From the NCBI RefSeq assembly GCF_019973375.1, contig NZ_BPTV01000001.1:1364001-1428000 (forward strand): a DNA stretch of 64,000 nucleotides, read 5' to 3'. The stretch is from Prevotella lacticifex. Lineage in GTDB: Bacteria > Bacteroidota > Bacteroidia > Bacteroidales > Bacteroidaceae. A model generated the notes under the pieces. That model was given only the letters and a program-made list of their open reading frames with translations, searched no databases and was not told where the DNA came from. Position 1 is the first letter of the stretch, and every line of letters begins with the position of its first letter. Of the stretch, positions 1 through 8,397 are shown one piece after another. Both the position numbers and the translations under genes were made by a program.

Positions 1-1233
1 GCGACGATGAAGGACTTGGTCAACAAGCCCTTTGCGCAGTTTACGACCGTCGTTGTCAATGATGGTGTTAACTTCGACAGTGTCGATGCAGCGTCAGCGT
101 CGGAGGAACGCAATACCGCTGCCGTGGACAATGACAGTGAGGCGGATTCCGATTCTCTCGATGATGTCGATGAGGAGGAAAGCGTTGATGAGCGTTCTGG
201 CGATGATGTTGAGTCGGAAGAGAAGAAGGAGGTGCCGGTTACAAATGAGGTGGGACAGTCGGAGATAATCGATGTTACAGCTGAAACAGTTGATGATGAA
301 CCATCTAACGATGCACCGCAAGCTGCTGACAGTAAGCAAGATAATACTGCTGCTGACAGTAAGCCAGCCTCTGATAACGAACAAGTTAATCCTGTTGGCA
401 CTCCGCCGGCAGCCGTTGTAGATCAGAATAATGAGGTCGTAAGAGAAGCTGACAATGCTTTGAACCATTCGGAGGATAGAGTTAAGGAAGATGATGCTAC
501 TACGCAGGTCCTTGACTCCTACATTCCGGATGATACTCCGGAACCGACTGATACTCTTGAACATACGGCTCACAACAACGATAGCGTGGAAGAGAAGAGC
601 ACGGACGAGACGCATGATAATTCCCGCACTGAAAAAGAGGATGATGGCGATGATCAGCCGATAGTCTCGCGGGAGTATTTCGACGAGCAGATGTCGGCGT
701 GCCGCCGCCGTTGCAACCGCAATCTCATTCTGTCAGTGGTACTCCTTGTCGTTGGATTAGTTGCCGGTTTCTTGGCCGGACGCTATCTTATGCAGCCGCA
801 ACCAGTGGTCAGCAGTAAGCCGCAAGTTAAGCAAGTGAAGAAAGTTGTGGCCCAACCGGATACTGCGGCAACTGCTCCGGCACCTAAGGATACAGTGGAG
901 AAGAAGGATACTGTGGCAGCTCCGGTAGCGCCCGTAGAGGATAAGAAGAAGGAGAGCGACGACGAGAAAACGTCTGCCAAGGATGATGATGTATCGCCGG
1001 AGATAGCTAAGATGAATGCTGACAGACGTCTGAGGTTCGGCGCTTATGAGATTATTGGTGTCGAAAAGGTCGTCAGGTTGAAGCCGGGACAGACGATGCA
1101 ATCGTATAGCAACAAGACTCTTGGTAAGGATATGGTTGTTTACTTCCAGGTGCTGAATGGAGTCGACGAGATGAAACCCGGCGAACCGCTTAAAGTTCCA
1201 AAGATCCGACTCAAGAAACAATATCGGAAGTAG
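1..1233 (+). CDS. HU-domain/LysM-like membrane-anchored protein, 5' end cut by window
   Basis: The frame is open to the left edge, so the apparent Met at base 7 is probably internal. The first visible residues (MKDLVNKPFAQFTTVVVNDG) resemble the end of the HU/IHF-like domain of large Bacteroidales HU-family proteins. Then come a very acidic linker (residues about 30-225, rich in D, E, S, T), one membrane segment (about 240-262, NLILSVVLLVVGLVAGFLAG), a Lys/Pro/Asp linker, and a C-terminal LysM-like domain (about 342-400, with RLKPGQTMQSYSNKTLG). Order and length fit the family. If the HU part binds DNA, the protein would join nucleoid and envelope; that is inference, because the HU part lies mostly outside the window. 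Confidence 0.7.
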   Translation, partial: ATMKDLVNKPFAQFTTVVVNDGVNFDSVDAASASEERNTAAVDNDSEADSDSLDDVDEEESVDERSGDDVESEEKKEVPVTNEVGQSEIIDVTAETVDDEPSNDAPQAADSKQDNTAADSKPASDNEQVNPVGTPPAAVVDQNNEVVREADNALNHSEDRVKEDDATTQVLDSYIPDDTPEPTDTLEHTAHNNDSVEEKSTDETHDNSRTEKEDDGDDQPIVSREYFDEQMSACRRRCNRNLILSVVLLVVGLVAGFLAGRYLMQPQPVVSSKPQVKQVKKVVAQPDTAATAPAPKDTVEKKDTVAAPVAPVEDKKKESDDEKTSAKDDDVSPEIAKMNADRRLRFGAYEIIGVEKVVRLKPGQTMQSYSNKTLGKDMVVYFQVLNGVDEMKPGEPLKVPKIRLKKQYRK

Positions 1234-1989
1234 TGCGCACCGATAGCAAATTGCGCACTGCTGTCCGCCGTTAATATCTACAGCGGCCATCCCTCGATAT
1301 GAGTGGGTGGCCGCTGTCATTATATATAATGTACGCGGGAGTTGTGGTATAATGCGGTATCAACTCTGCTGTAATGCCCACTCTTGATAATCTTAGCAAT
1401 TGTTTGCCATTAGCCTCATAAATATTTCCCGATTGCGAAAAATATTAACACCATTCTGATTAGTGCCGTTTTGCATTCTAATATGGACCGTTTTGCGTCC
1501 TGAAACGGTCCGTTTTGCACGCTGAAACGGTCCGTTTCAGAATGCAAAATGGCATGTTCTTGTATCTACTTGATTATGAGATGATTGCACAATCGTATCT
1601 TTCCTTTGTCTATTCCGAAATATTCTTACAAATATTATTGCCTCGCATCGCCAGTCATCTCGCTTTCCATGGCTTGATTTTCTATTAGCACTCGATTTTG
1701 AATTCGCAAGATTCATAGTAGCAGAAGTAGTTGAATCATGAGCTAAAATATCGAATAATCAGTCGCGTCGGGTTCGTCCAATGATTCAATGGCACAGAAT
1801 CGTGAATCTCTTTTTGTGGCTTTCTTGTTTTCGTCTTATGGTAATAATACAATAGTAAAAATGTAATTGAACTTTTAAAACGTTATAAAACATTCTTTAA
1901 ATATCGCATATAGTAATATATAAGCTCTTGTTATCTTACATAATGTTAATTTATTGTGATTTAAATAACAAAATATCAAATTATGTGTG
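1234..1989. other. Intergenic region upstream of the ammonium channel
   Basis: No credible coding frame was seen on either strand. The region holds repeat copy 1 (1436-1556) and is very AT-rich from about 1840 to the ammonium channel promoter. Confidence 0.7.
1436..1556 (-). repeat. 22-bp-phased palindrome repeat, copy 1 (reverse orientation)
   Basis: Palindromes with core AAACGGTCCGTTT start at 1503 and 1525, and a degenerate one (ATATGGACCGTTT) starts at 1481, exactly 22 bp apart. The directional flank lies to the left (GGAATG-like block and TTCG, read on the minus strand). Outer arms TTTTGCATTC and GAATGCAAAA are complementary. Confidence 0.85.
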
Positions 1990-2016
1990 TTGCTTAATTA
2001 ATTATTGCTACCTTTG
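1990..2016 (+). promoter_or_regulatory. Promoter of the ammonium channel gene
   Basis: The -33 box TTGC (1990-1993) and -7 box TACCTTTG (2009-2016) match the Bacteroidota consensus. They overlap an upstream ATG at 2005, so translation must begin further on, at 2068. Confidence 0.7.
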
Positions 2017-2067
2017 CACCTAATTAGGGAACAAAAGATAAATATAAACACCAAAAAAGGAATACAA

Positions 2068-3462
2068 ATGAAACTTAAAATCAAAAAGAAATGGATTATT
2101 CTCATGTCCTTGATGGTCATAATAACCATTGCCGGATTGTTTGCCCCTGAACCAACATTCGAATGCGATTTCTCCAAAATCGACAAGGCCGATGTCGCAT
2201 GGATGATTACTGCTACAATCTTTGTCTTGATGATGACTCCGGGATTGTCGTTCTTCTACGGGGGAATGGTGGGAGCGCGCAATGTTATCTCGACGATGCT
2301 CCAGAGTTTCATCGCCATGGGCATTATCACCGTGCTGTGGGTGGCATTCGGCTTCAGTCTTGCGTTCGGTGACGATATTGGCGGAGTCATCGGCGATCCT
2401 ACAAGCTTTCTGATGTTCAATCATGTCGGTGCCGCTACATACATCACTCCTACGGGAAAAATCCTCGGTGGAGCGACGATTCCGTTGGCTCTCTTCGCTC
2501 TGTTCCAGATGAAGTTTGCCATCATCACGCCTTCACTGATTACGGGGTCGTTTGCTGAGCGCGTACGGTTCTCAGCTTATTTGTTCTTCATGATTTTCTT
2601 CTTTGTGTTCATCTACTGTCCGTTAGCCCACATGACTTGGCACCCAGACGGACTGTTCCTGAAGTGGGGAGTGGTCGATTTTGCCGGTGGTATCGTCGTT
2701 CATGCATCGTCGGGTATTGCCGCTTTGGCTGGTGCTATATTCCTCGGCCGCAGACGGACATCAACGAAGAACGAGGAACCAGCGAACATTCCGTTCGTGC
2801 TCCTCGGTGCTGCCATGCTCTGGCTCGGTTGGTTCGGATTCAATGCCGGAAGTTCTCTGCACGCTGATGGTCAGGCTGTTAAAGCCTTTCTCAATACTAC
2901 CACTGCATCGGCAACGGCGATGATGACATGGATTTTCTTCGACTGTCTACGCGGACGAAAGCCGTCGGCAATGGGCGCTGCCGTAGGATGTGTCGTCGGT
3001 CTTGTGGCTTGTACGCCTTCGGCAGGATACGTTACCGTCGGACAAACGATTTTTATAGCTTTCGTGATAGCCATAATCTGCAACATAGCAGTCTATTGGC
3101 GGTCGCACAGTCGTATTGACGATGCACTCGATGTGTTCCCGACTCACGGAACGGGTGGTATCGTCGGTACCGTCATGACGGGAATCTTCATCCGCGAAGG
3201 ACTCATCGCCGGAACATGGGATGGCTTTGTCGTATTCCTCTTCCATCTTCTCGCCATCGTCATAGTATTCGTCTACACCTTCGGAATGAGCTACTTCGGC
3301 TATTGGCTCATCGATAAGTTCATCCCGATGCGAGTGAGTATCGAGAGTGAGAAGGTGGGACTCGACCTCAGTCAGCATGATGAGCACTATGGACTGGCTC
3401 ACTTCGGTGACCGTGAATTGGCTGAGTATGAGGAACATATAAAGAACAAGAACAATGCGTGA
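2068..3462 (+). CDS. amt: Ammonium channel (Amt family)
   Basis: Membrane channel for ammonium/ammonia uptake in the inner membrane. The 464 residues from Met 2068 show about eleven to twelve hydrophobic segments, the MTPGLSFFYGGM block, the GSFAERVRF block, the twin-His helix region (HASSGIAALAGA) and the FPTHGTGGIVG motif, all typical of Amt proteins. I chose the start MKLKIKKK because the promoter overlaps the earlier ATG at 2005. The C-terminal tail is short and charged. No PII (glnK) gene follows, although one often accompanies amt in bacteria; the next gene is an unrelated small protein with its own promoter. Confidence 0.95.
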   Translation: MKLKIKKKWIILMSLMVIITIAGLFAPEPTFECDFSKIDKADVAWMITATIFVLMMTPGLSFFYGGMVGARNVISTMLQSFIAMGIITVLWVAFGFSLAFGDDIGGVIGDPTSFLMFNHVGAATYITPTGKILGGATIPLALFALFQMKFAIITPSLITGSFAERVRFSAYLFFMIFFFVFIYCPLAHMTWHPDGLFLKWGVVDFAGGIVVHASSGIAALAGAIFLGRRRTSTKNEEPANIPFVLLGAAMLWLGWFGFNAGSSLHADGQAVKAFLNTTTASATAMMTWIFFDCLRGRKPSAMGAAVGCVVGLVACTPSAGYVTVGQTIFIAFVIAIICNIAVYWRSHSRIDDALDVFPTHGTGGIVGTVMTGIFIREGLIAGTWDGFVVFLFHLLAIVIVFVYTFGMSYFGYWLIDKFIPMRVSIESEKVGLDLSQHDEHYGLAHFGDRELAEYEEHIKNKNNA

Positions 3463-3517
3463 CATCGGTTGTCAGGGTAATTTTTATATGTAATCGAATA
3501 ATAAAATAGTGACTTAT

Positions 3518-3572
3518 AAACGCCAAGATTCGGACTCTTGTATCGCTGTCGGTCCGGGGCTTGGCGTTTGTA
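3518..3572 (+). terminator. Terminator after the ammonium channel gene
   Basis: AAACGCCAAG (3518-3527) pairs with CTTGGCGTTT (3560-3569), and TGTATT follows. A long loop separates the arms. Confidence 0.6.
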
Positions 3573-3662
3573 TTATGCGGACTAATCGAGTGCTTGTATT
3601 GGATTGTGTTTTTCCTTTTGAAGTATCATAATAACAAATTTATGAAAAATCACGGAAAAAAG

Positions 3663-3693
3663 TTGTAGAAATGATTTTTTAATTGTATATTTG
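3663..3693 (+). promoter_or_regulatory. Promoter of the small anchored protein gene
   Basis: TTG at 3663 and TATATTTG at 3686-3693 form a -33/-7 pair. The pair overlaps an ATG at 3683, so the start at 3734 is preferred. Confidence 0.6.
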
Positions 3694-3733
3694 TGGCCGA
3701 AAATATATTGAAAACCCTTATTTGTTACAACCT

Positions 3734-4021
3734 ATGAACACCACGACTATTATTATCGCAGTCATTGTGGTCTTGCTTATTGTAGTAGCATCGTTCAGCA
3801 AGCACCACAAACATAAGTATGTCTTCCACGAGACTCAGGTAGCTGACGCTATATCGAAAGTTTTCGCTGAGTCTGGGTCAGAGGAGATGAGCCAGACTAA
3901 GTTCCTCCACGATCTTCAGCTGAAAGTCAACTGCTCGCGCAAGGAATTGTTCTTCCTCTTCGGAAAAGCGCGTTCTGCCGGGATGATAACGGCAGAGAAC
4001 GGAATGGTGAGGCGGCTCTGA
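3734..4021 (+). CDS. Small membrane-anchored protein of unknown function
   Basis: A 95-residue protein starting MNTTTIIIAVIVVLLIVVAS: one N-terminal membrane segment (residues about 4-20), a His/Lys-rich junction (KHHKHK), then a helical soluble domain of about 65 residues with two Cys-poor amphipathic helices (KVNCSRKELFFLFGKARSAGMI). The C-terminal part looks like a small winged-helix-type fold, but I recognise no family. It has its own promoter, so it is probably a single-gene unit. Confidence 0.6.
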   Translation: MNTTTIIIAVIVVLLIVVASFSKHHKHKYVFHETQVADAISKVFAESGSEEMSQTKFLHDLQLKVNCSRKELFFLFGKARSAGMITAENGMVRRL

Positions 4022-4063
4022 GCTTGGCCTTGGTGCGCGGATGTCGGCATCCGATAAACTGCC

Positions 4064-4170
4064 CGAAACGAAAATACCCGTTGCAGTAAGTGGTGGTGTT
4101 CAGCTGTGTTATGCTCTAAAGCAATTCAAACTGCTGAATCCCACGTACTGCAACGGGTATTTCGCACGTT
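4064..4170. repeat. Long inverted repeat between convergent genes
   Basis: The left arm (about 4064-4096, containing AATACCCGTTGCAGTAAGTGG) pairs with the right arm (about 4139-4170, containing CCACGTACTGCAACGGGTATT). Inside, TTCAGC and GCTGAA form a second stem. The whole could fold as a hairpin of about 107 nt between the small protein gene and the S9 peptidase gene. No T run follows either arm, so it is not a standard terminator. Confidence 0.65.
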
Positions 4171-4282
4171 GATTTTCCTGTATGTTCTGTAGTTAGATTT
4201 CTTCTTAAACGAGGCTTTAACCGATGCTTGTCGGAGTCTTTGTCAACAATTTTCGATTCTCAGTCTCTTCTAATCAGCGTTC

Positions 4283-6466
4283 CTACAGATTCTCAAAGAA
4301 CCACTCCGAAACCTGTCTCAGAAGGTGATTGCGGGTGTTCCCGCCGTAGATGCTGTGGTTTCTGTTGGTGTAGAGGTTCTCTTTGAAGTCCTTGTCGGCC
4401 TGCACTAAGGCCTCGGCGTATTCGAAAGTGTTCTGCGGATGTACGTTATCGTCGGCGACACCGTGGCAGATAAGTAACTTTCCGTGAAGGGCTCCGACGC
4501 GGTTGATGGGGTTAATGGCGTAGCCATCAGGGTTCTCGTTTGGCGTTCTCATGTACCGCTCGGTATATATTGTGTCATAATATTTCCAGTTTGTCGGTGG
4601 TGCTACGGCCACTCCGGCTTTAAACACCGGGCGGCCCTCACTCATACTCATGAGCGTGTTGAATCCGCCGAAGCTCCATCCCCAGATGCCAATGCGCGTG
4701 GAATCGACGTAACTCTGCCGGCCCAGCCACAGTGCAGCTTCCACTTGGTCTTTCGATTCGAGGTCGCCGATCTTCAGATATGTGCATTTCTCGAAGTCGG
4801 CACCACGGCCTCCGGTTCCTCGTCCGTCAACACAGACAACGATGTAACCGTGCTGCGCGAAGTAGTAATCGAACATTCCGCCGTTGCCCATGGAGCCGAT
4901 GCCCCAGCTGTTGACGACCTGCTGGTTGCCGGGACCACTGTATTGGAACATCACAACGGGGTATTTCTTTTTCGGGTCGAAATTGGAGGGCTTTATCATC
5001 CATCCGTTCAGTTCGACTCCTTCGGACGTTGTGAACTTGAAGAACGATTTTGGCCGTAAGTCGTAATCCTTCAGCTTGTTAACGAGAGAGTCGTTGTTGA
5101 GCACGTCGCGGATGGTACGTCCGGTGTTGTCCTTGACAGTGTAGACGTAAGGATTGTTGGCATCACTCCACGAATTCAGGAAGTAACGGTGGTCGCCGGA
5201 GAACTGGGCTGTGTTCCATCCCTCAAGTCCGGTGATATAGCGCTCTCCTTTAGGACTTATGATGGCTACGGCACGGTCCATGGGCGTAGCGCCGACGGTC
5301 TGTACAAAGGCTTCTCCCGTCTTCTCATCGTAGCCATAGACATCTGTAATCTCCCTCTTTGAAGGCAGCTTCTTTATCATTTTGCCATTGAAATCGTGGA
5401 GATAGAGGCTCATGATACCGTCTCTATCTGAAGGCAGAAGGATGTATTTTTTTCCAACGATGATTCCTTCCATAGCCTCTTCCTTGACATATTTAGCATT
5501 CGTATCCTCTACAAGGAGCTTGCAGACGCCCGTCAGCGGACTTGCAGCGTAAATCTTCAAGTCGTTCTGATGGCGGTTCATGGTGTAGATAGCTATGCGC
5601 GAGGCGTCGTTAGTGGGGCGGATGCGCGGAATATAGCCGTCGGAGTCGAGTGGGAGAGCGTAGCGAGCTGTTTGTCCTGTGGTAAGGTTGTAGCACCATG
5701 CCGATACCTTCGAGTTTTCTTGTCCGGCCTTAGGATACTTGTAGCTGTATAGTCCAGGATACTCGGCGTTGTCGTCCAACGACGGATGTGAACCCTTGAA
5801 CATCTGCAGCGAGTAGCTCTTAACCTTGTTCTCGTCGTATTTTATCCAACTGAGAGTCTTCGAGTCGGCACCCCAAGCAAGGGCGTTGTTGAAGGAAAAT
5901 TCCTCTTCGTTGACCCAATCTGGCAGTCCGTTGATGATCTCGTTGAACTTTCCATCGGTAGTAATCTGCTTCTCCTCCTTTCCGTCGGTGATGAAGATGT
6001 TGTTCTTTCTGACGAATGCAATCTTCTTTCCGTCCGGCGAGAAAGTGGGAATCTGCTCGGAACCGCCCTCCGACAGCTTGCGCAAGGACTTGTCTTCTAT
6101 ATTATATATGTAGAAATCGGCAGTGAACGAGCGCCGGTATATGCGCTTGTAGTTTGTCTGAATGAGCATGTGCTTGCCGTCAGCAGTAATCTCATAATCG
6201 TCGAAACTCTTGATAGTCTCTCCTTTAGTGTCCTTGACATCAAACAGGGTCCGCACTTGTTTGCCGGTGCGGAAGGAGAAAGCAACGACTTTTCCCCCGT
6301 CGGCTGAGATTTGTGCATACTCGTCTGACCCCTCCAAAGGGCGCATTCCCTGAATGCGTTTGGCAGCGAAATCGCCATCAGTGAACGATTTCAGCGTAAT
6401 GGTATCGCCAGCATGAAGCAACGATGCTGATAGTAATGCTGCGCACATAAGTAATATTCTTTTCAT
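4283..6466 (-). CDS. Dipeptidyl peptidase IV-type serine peptidase (family S9)
   Basis: Removes dipeptides, usually Xaa-Pro, from peptide N-termini; expected in the periplasm or on the cell surface. The 727 residues have a signal peptide (MKRILLMCAALLSASLLHA), a beta-propeller domain (about 40-460) and a C-terminal alpha/beta-hydrolase domain. The nucleophile motif GWSFGGF places Ser at about 598, the DDN pair of GVADDNVH is at about 672-673, and the catalytic His of NHSIYGG is at about 704. The NEEEF segment near residue 186 matches the Glu motif that binds the substrate amino terminus. Length and order are those of S9B enzymes. Transcribed divergently from the radical SAM gene. Confidence 0.93.
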   Translation of the reverse strand: MKRILLMCAALLSASLLHAGDTITLKSFTDGDFAAKRIQGMRPLEGSDEYAQISADGGKVVAFSFRTGKQVRTLFDVKDTKGETIKSFDDYEITADGKHMLIQTNYKRIYRRSFTADFYIYNIEDKSLRKLSEGGSEQIPTFSPDGKKIAFVRKNNIFITDGKEEKQITTDGKFNEIINGLPDWVNEEEFSFNNALAWGADSKTLSWIKYDENKVKSYSLQMFKGSHPSLDDNAEYPGLYSYKYPKAGQENSKVSAWCYNLTTGQTARYALPLDSDGYIPRIRPTNDASRIAIYTMNRHQNDLKIYAASPLTGVCKLLVEDTNAKYVKEEAMEGIIVGKKYILLPSDRDGIMSLYLHDFNGKMIKKLPSKREITDVYGYDEKTGEAFVQTVGATPMDRAVAIISPKGERYITGLEGWNTAQFSGDHRYFLNSWSDANNPYVYTVKDNTGRTIRDVLNNDSLVNKLKDYDLRPKSFFKFTTSEGVELNGWMIKPSNFDPKKKYPVVMFQYSGPGNQQVVNSWGIGSMGNGGMFDYYFAQHGYIVVCVDGRGTGGRGADFEKCTYLKIGDLESKDQVEAALWLGRQSYVDSTRIGIWGWSFGGFNTLMSMSEGRPVFKAGVAVAPPTNWKYYDTIYTERYMRTPNENPDGYAINPINRVGALHGKLLICHGVADDNVHPQNTFEYAEALVQADKDFKENLYTNRNHSIYGGNTRNHLLRQVSEWFFENL

Positions 6467-6506
6467 TATCTTGTTGATTTATGCATGCAAAAGTAATAAA
6501 AATTAG

Positions 6507-6514
6507 TATCTTTG
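6507..6514 (+). promoter_or_regulatory. -7 box very close to the radical SAM start codon
   Basis: TATCTTTG ends only 8 bp before the ATG at 6523. With a transcription start about 7 bp downstream of the box, the mRNA would be leaderless or nearly so. Confidence 0.55.
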
Positions 6515-6522
6515 CAAAGAAA

Positions 6523-7443
6523 ATGAGACAATTATACAACGATTTCGGCCATTGGATACGCCGACAGTTTCCTTTCCGAGTGCAGAAACTGTCGGTTGAC
6601 GCGGGTTTTACGTGTCCGAACCGTGATGGAAAAATAGGCCATGGCGGGTGCATATACTGCAATAACGATACCTTCAATCCATCTTATTGTGACAGCCGTC
6701 TGTCGGTCACGGAGCAGTTAGTCAGGGGTAAAGCGTTCTTTGCCCGTAAGTATCCAGATATGCGTTACTTAGCTTATTTCCAGGCTTTTACGAATACTTA
6801 TGACTCTCTTGACCATTTGAAGGCTCTCTACGATGAGGCTCTGAGCGTTGATGGTGTCGTCGGAATAGTTATTGGTACCCGCCCTGACTGCGTCGATGAT
6901 GATCTGCTTGACTATCTTGCGGAACTCAATCGGCATACATTTGTCATTGTGGAGTATGGCCTTGAGACCGTAAACGACACCACCCTGCACCTTATTAACC
7001 GTGGTCACGACTTCGCGTGCAGCCGTAGTGCTGTGGAGCGGACGCATGAGCGGAGGATTATTACCGGCGGACATATCATCCTTGGACTTCCCGGTGAGGA
7101 TGCTGACGAAAGTCTGCGGCAGGCTGAGATTATCTCCTCTATGCCCCTCGATATACTAAAAATTCATCAGCTACAGGTGATTCGCGGTACTCGTCTGGCC
7201 CGTATGTATGCGGAGAATCCATTCCATCTCTACACCGTTGAGGAGTATATCCGTCTCGTGAGTGGCTATATCCGTCGTCTGCGGCCGTCACTTGTGCTCG
7301 AACGCTTTGTCAGTCAGAGTCCTAAGGAACTGCTTATAGCACCACGTTGGGGACTGAAGAACCATGAATTCACGGACCTTCTAAATAATTATATGCGGGA
7401 GAATGGATATAGCCAAGGTGACTTATTTGCCGAGGAGTGGTGA
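6523..7443 (+). CDS. Radical SAM protein, YhcC/TIGR01212 family
   Basis: A 306-residue radical SAM enzyme. Cys31, Cys43 and Cys46 (CPNRDG...GGCIYC) form the spaced cluster-binding triplet of the YhcC family, which differs from the standard CxxxCxxC. GGHIILGLPGED, and a C-terminal LRPSLVLERFVSQSP region, are also family features. The physiological substrate of this family is not settled; Elp3-like relatives act on tRNA. The start MRQLYNDF is chosen because the promoter covers earlier codons. The 3' end overlaps the convergent GldB-like gene by 21 bp. Confidence 0.88.
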   Translation: MRQLYNDFGHWIRRQFPFRVQKLSVDAGFTCPNRDGKIGHGGCIYCNNDTFNPSYCDSRLSVTEQLVRGKAFFARKYPDMRYLAYFQAFTNTYDSLDHLKALYDEALSVDGVVGIVIGTRPDCVDDDLLDYLAELNRHTFVIVEYGLETVNDTTLHLINRGHDFACSRSAVERTHERRIITGGHIILGLPGEDADESLRQAEIISSMPLDILKIHQLQVIRGTRLARMYAENPFHLYTVEEYIRLVSGYIRRLRPSLVLERFVSQSPKELLIAPRWGLKNHEFTDLLNNYMRENGYSQGDLFAEEW

Positions 7444-8226
7444 GAAATTGTTCATCCGCAGTAAGTCGTCGATACTCGTTTTGGGATTTTTCTTCATGTA
7501 ATGATTAACGAGATCGATGTTGTCGGATGAGAAAACTTTCCGCCCTATGGCACGGTTTGCAACCCATTGTACACGAGCCACATGCATGTCGCGGTCGGTC
7601 TGCGATCTCGACTCGAATCCTTTCAGCGGATATTGACTCATGAGATAGAACACGATACAGTCGGGAACGATGTATTCATGGGTCATAACCTTCCGCTGTT
7701 CGGCCGAATAGTATGTCTTATAGAGCGGATAATTGGCTCCGAGATATTTGTCGAGCGAGATGCCTATGGTCTGATCGCCTACGATTACGCTCTGGTCCAA
7801 TGCCGAAAGTTGTGCATAGACGCGTGGAATCTTGAGCTCTGGAAGTACTTTCTTCAAGTAGGCGAACGCCATATTGAACTGAGCATTGAGCGAGTCCATA
7901 TTGGCATACTGAGTCTCAGCGTCCGTCATAAGACTCTGTAAACGTGGGTCTTGATAGAAATTGATAAACTTATTATTTATGTCGGGGTCGGTAGCCTCAC
8001 CCAATTGCAGCACGTCCTCAAGAAGCGTACGGGTCTCCATGGGATACTCGGTGTTCATCTCCTGAAGCGCCGAGTAGTCCGCCGTTGTGAGGTATCGGTA
8101 TTCGAGTCTGTCGTAGCGCTCAACTTTGACGAGCGGCGTATCGGCATCCTCATCGGCCTGGAACTTCATCTGACAACTGAAGCACAGGGCGAGCACTATG
8201 ATAATTAAGAAATATATTTTCTTCAC
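7423..8226 (-). CDS. GldB-like lipoprotein
   Basis: A 267-residue predicted lipoprotein starting at a GTG codon (VKKIYFLIIIVLALCFSC, lipobox Cys at about 18). The body contains VERYDRLEY and ISLDKYLGANYPLY, followed by a YIVPDCIVFYLMSQYPL block, which is the pattern of the gliding-motility lipoprotein GldB family. Members also occur in non-gliding Bacteroidales, where their role is unclear. An upstream in-frame extension exists but would lose the signal peptide and cross the AT-rich promoter region, so I reject it. It is convergent with, and overlaps, the radical SAM gene. Confidence 0.75.
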   Translation of the reverse strand: MKKIYFLIIIVLALCFSCQMKFQADEDADTPLVKVERYDRLEYRYLTTADYSALQEMNTEYPMETRTLLEDVLQLGEATDPDINNKFINFYQDPRLQSLMTDAETQYANMDSLNAQFNMAFAYLKKVLPELKIPRVYAQLSALDQSVIVGDQTIGISLDKYLGANYPLYKTYYSAEQRKVMTHEYIVPDCIVFYLMSQYPLKGFESRSQTDRDMHVARVQWVANRAIGRKVFSSDNIDLVNHYMKKNPKTSIDDLLRMNNFSPLLGK

Positions 8227-8360
8227 GAGTATATCTGCATAATATGGTCTTCCGCTTGCAAAAGTACTTAAATTAATTTTAAAAGCCAAATGTTTTGCTA
8301 AAAAAGTTAAATTTAATTGTTCAAAAAACGTGATTAACCTTAAAATAGTGAAAATATTTG

Positions 8361-8368
8361 TATCTTTG
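8361..8368 (+). promoter_or_regulatory. -7 box of the DUF4861 gene
   Basis: TATCTTTG, 30 bp upstream of the ATG at 8398. Confidence 0.6.
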
Positions 8369-8397
8369 TCCTCATAATTAGACAATTTCAAGGTAAA

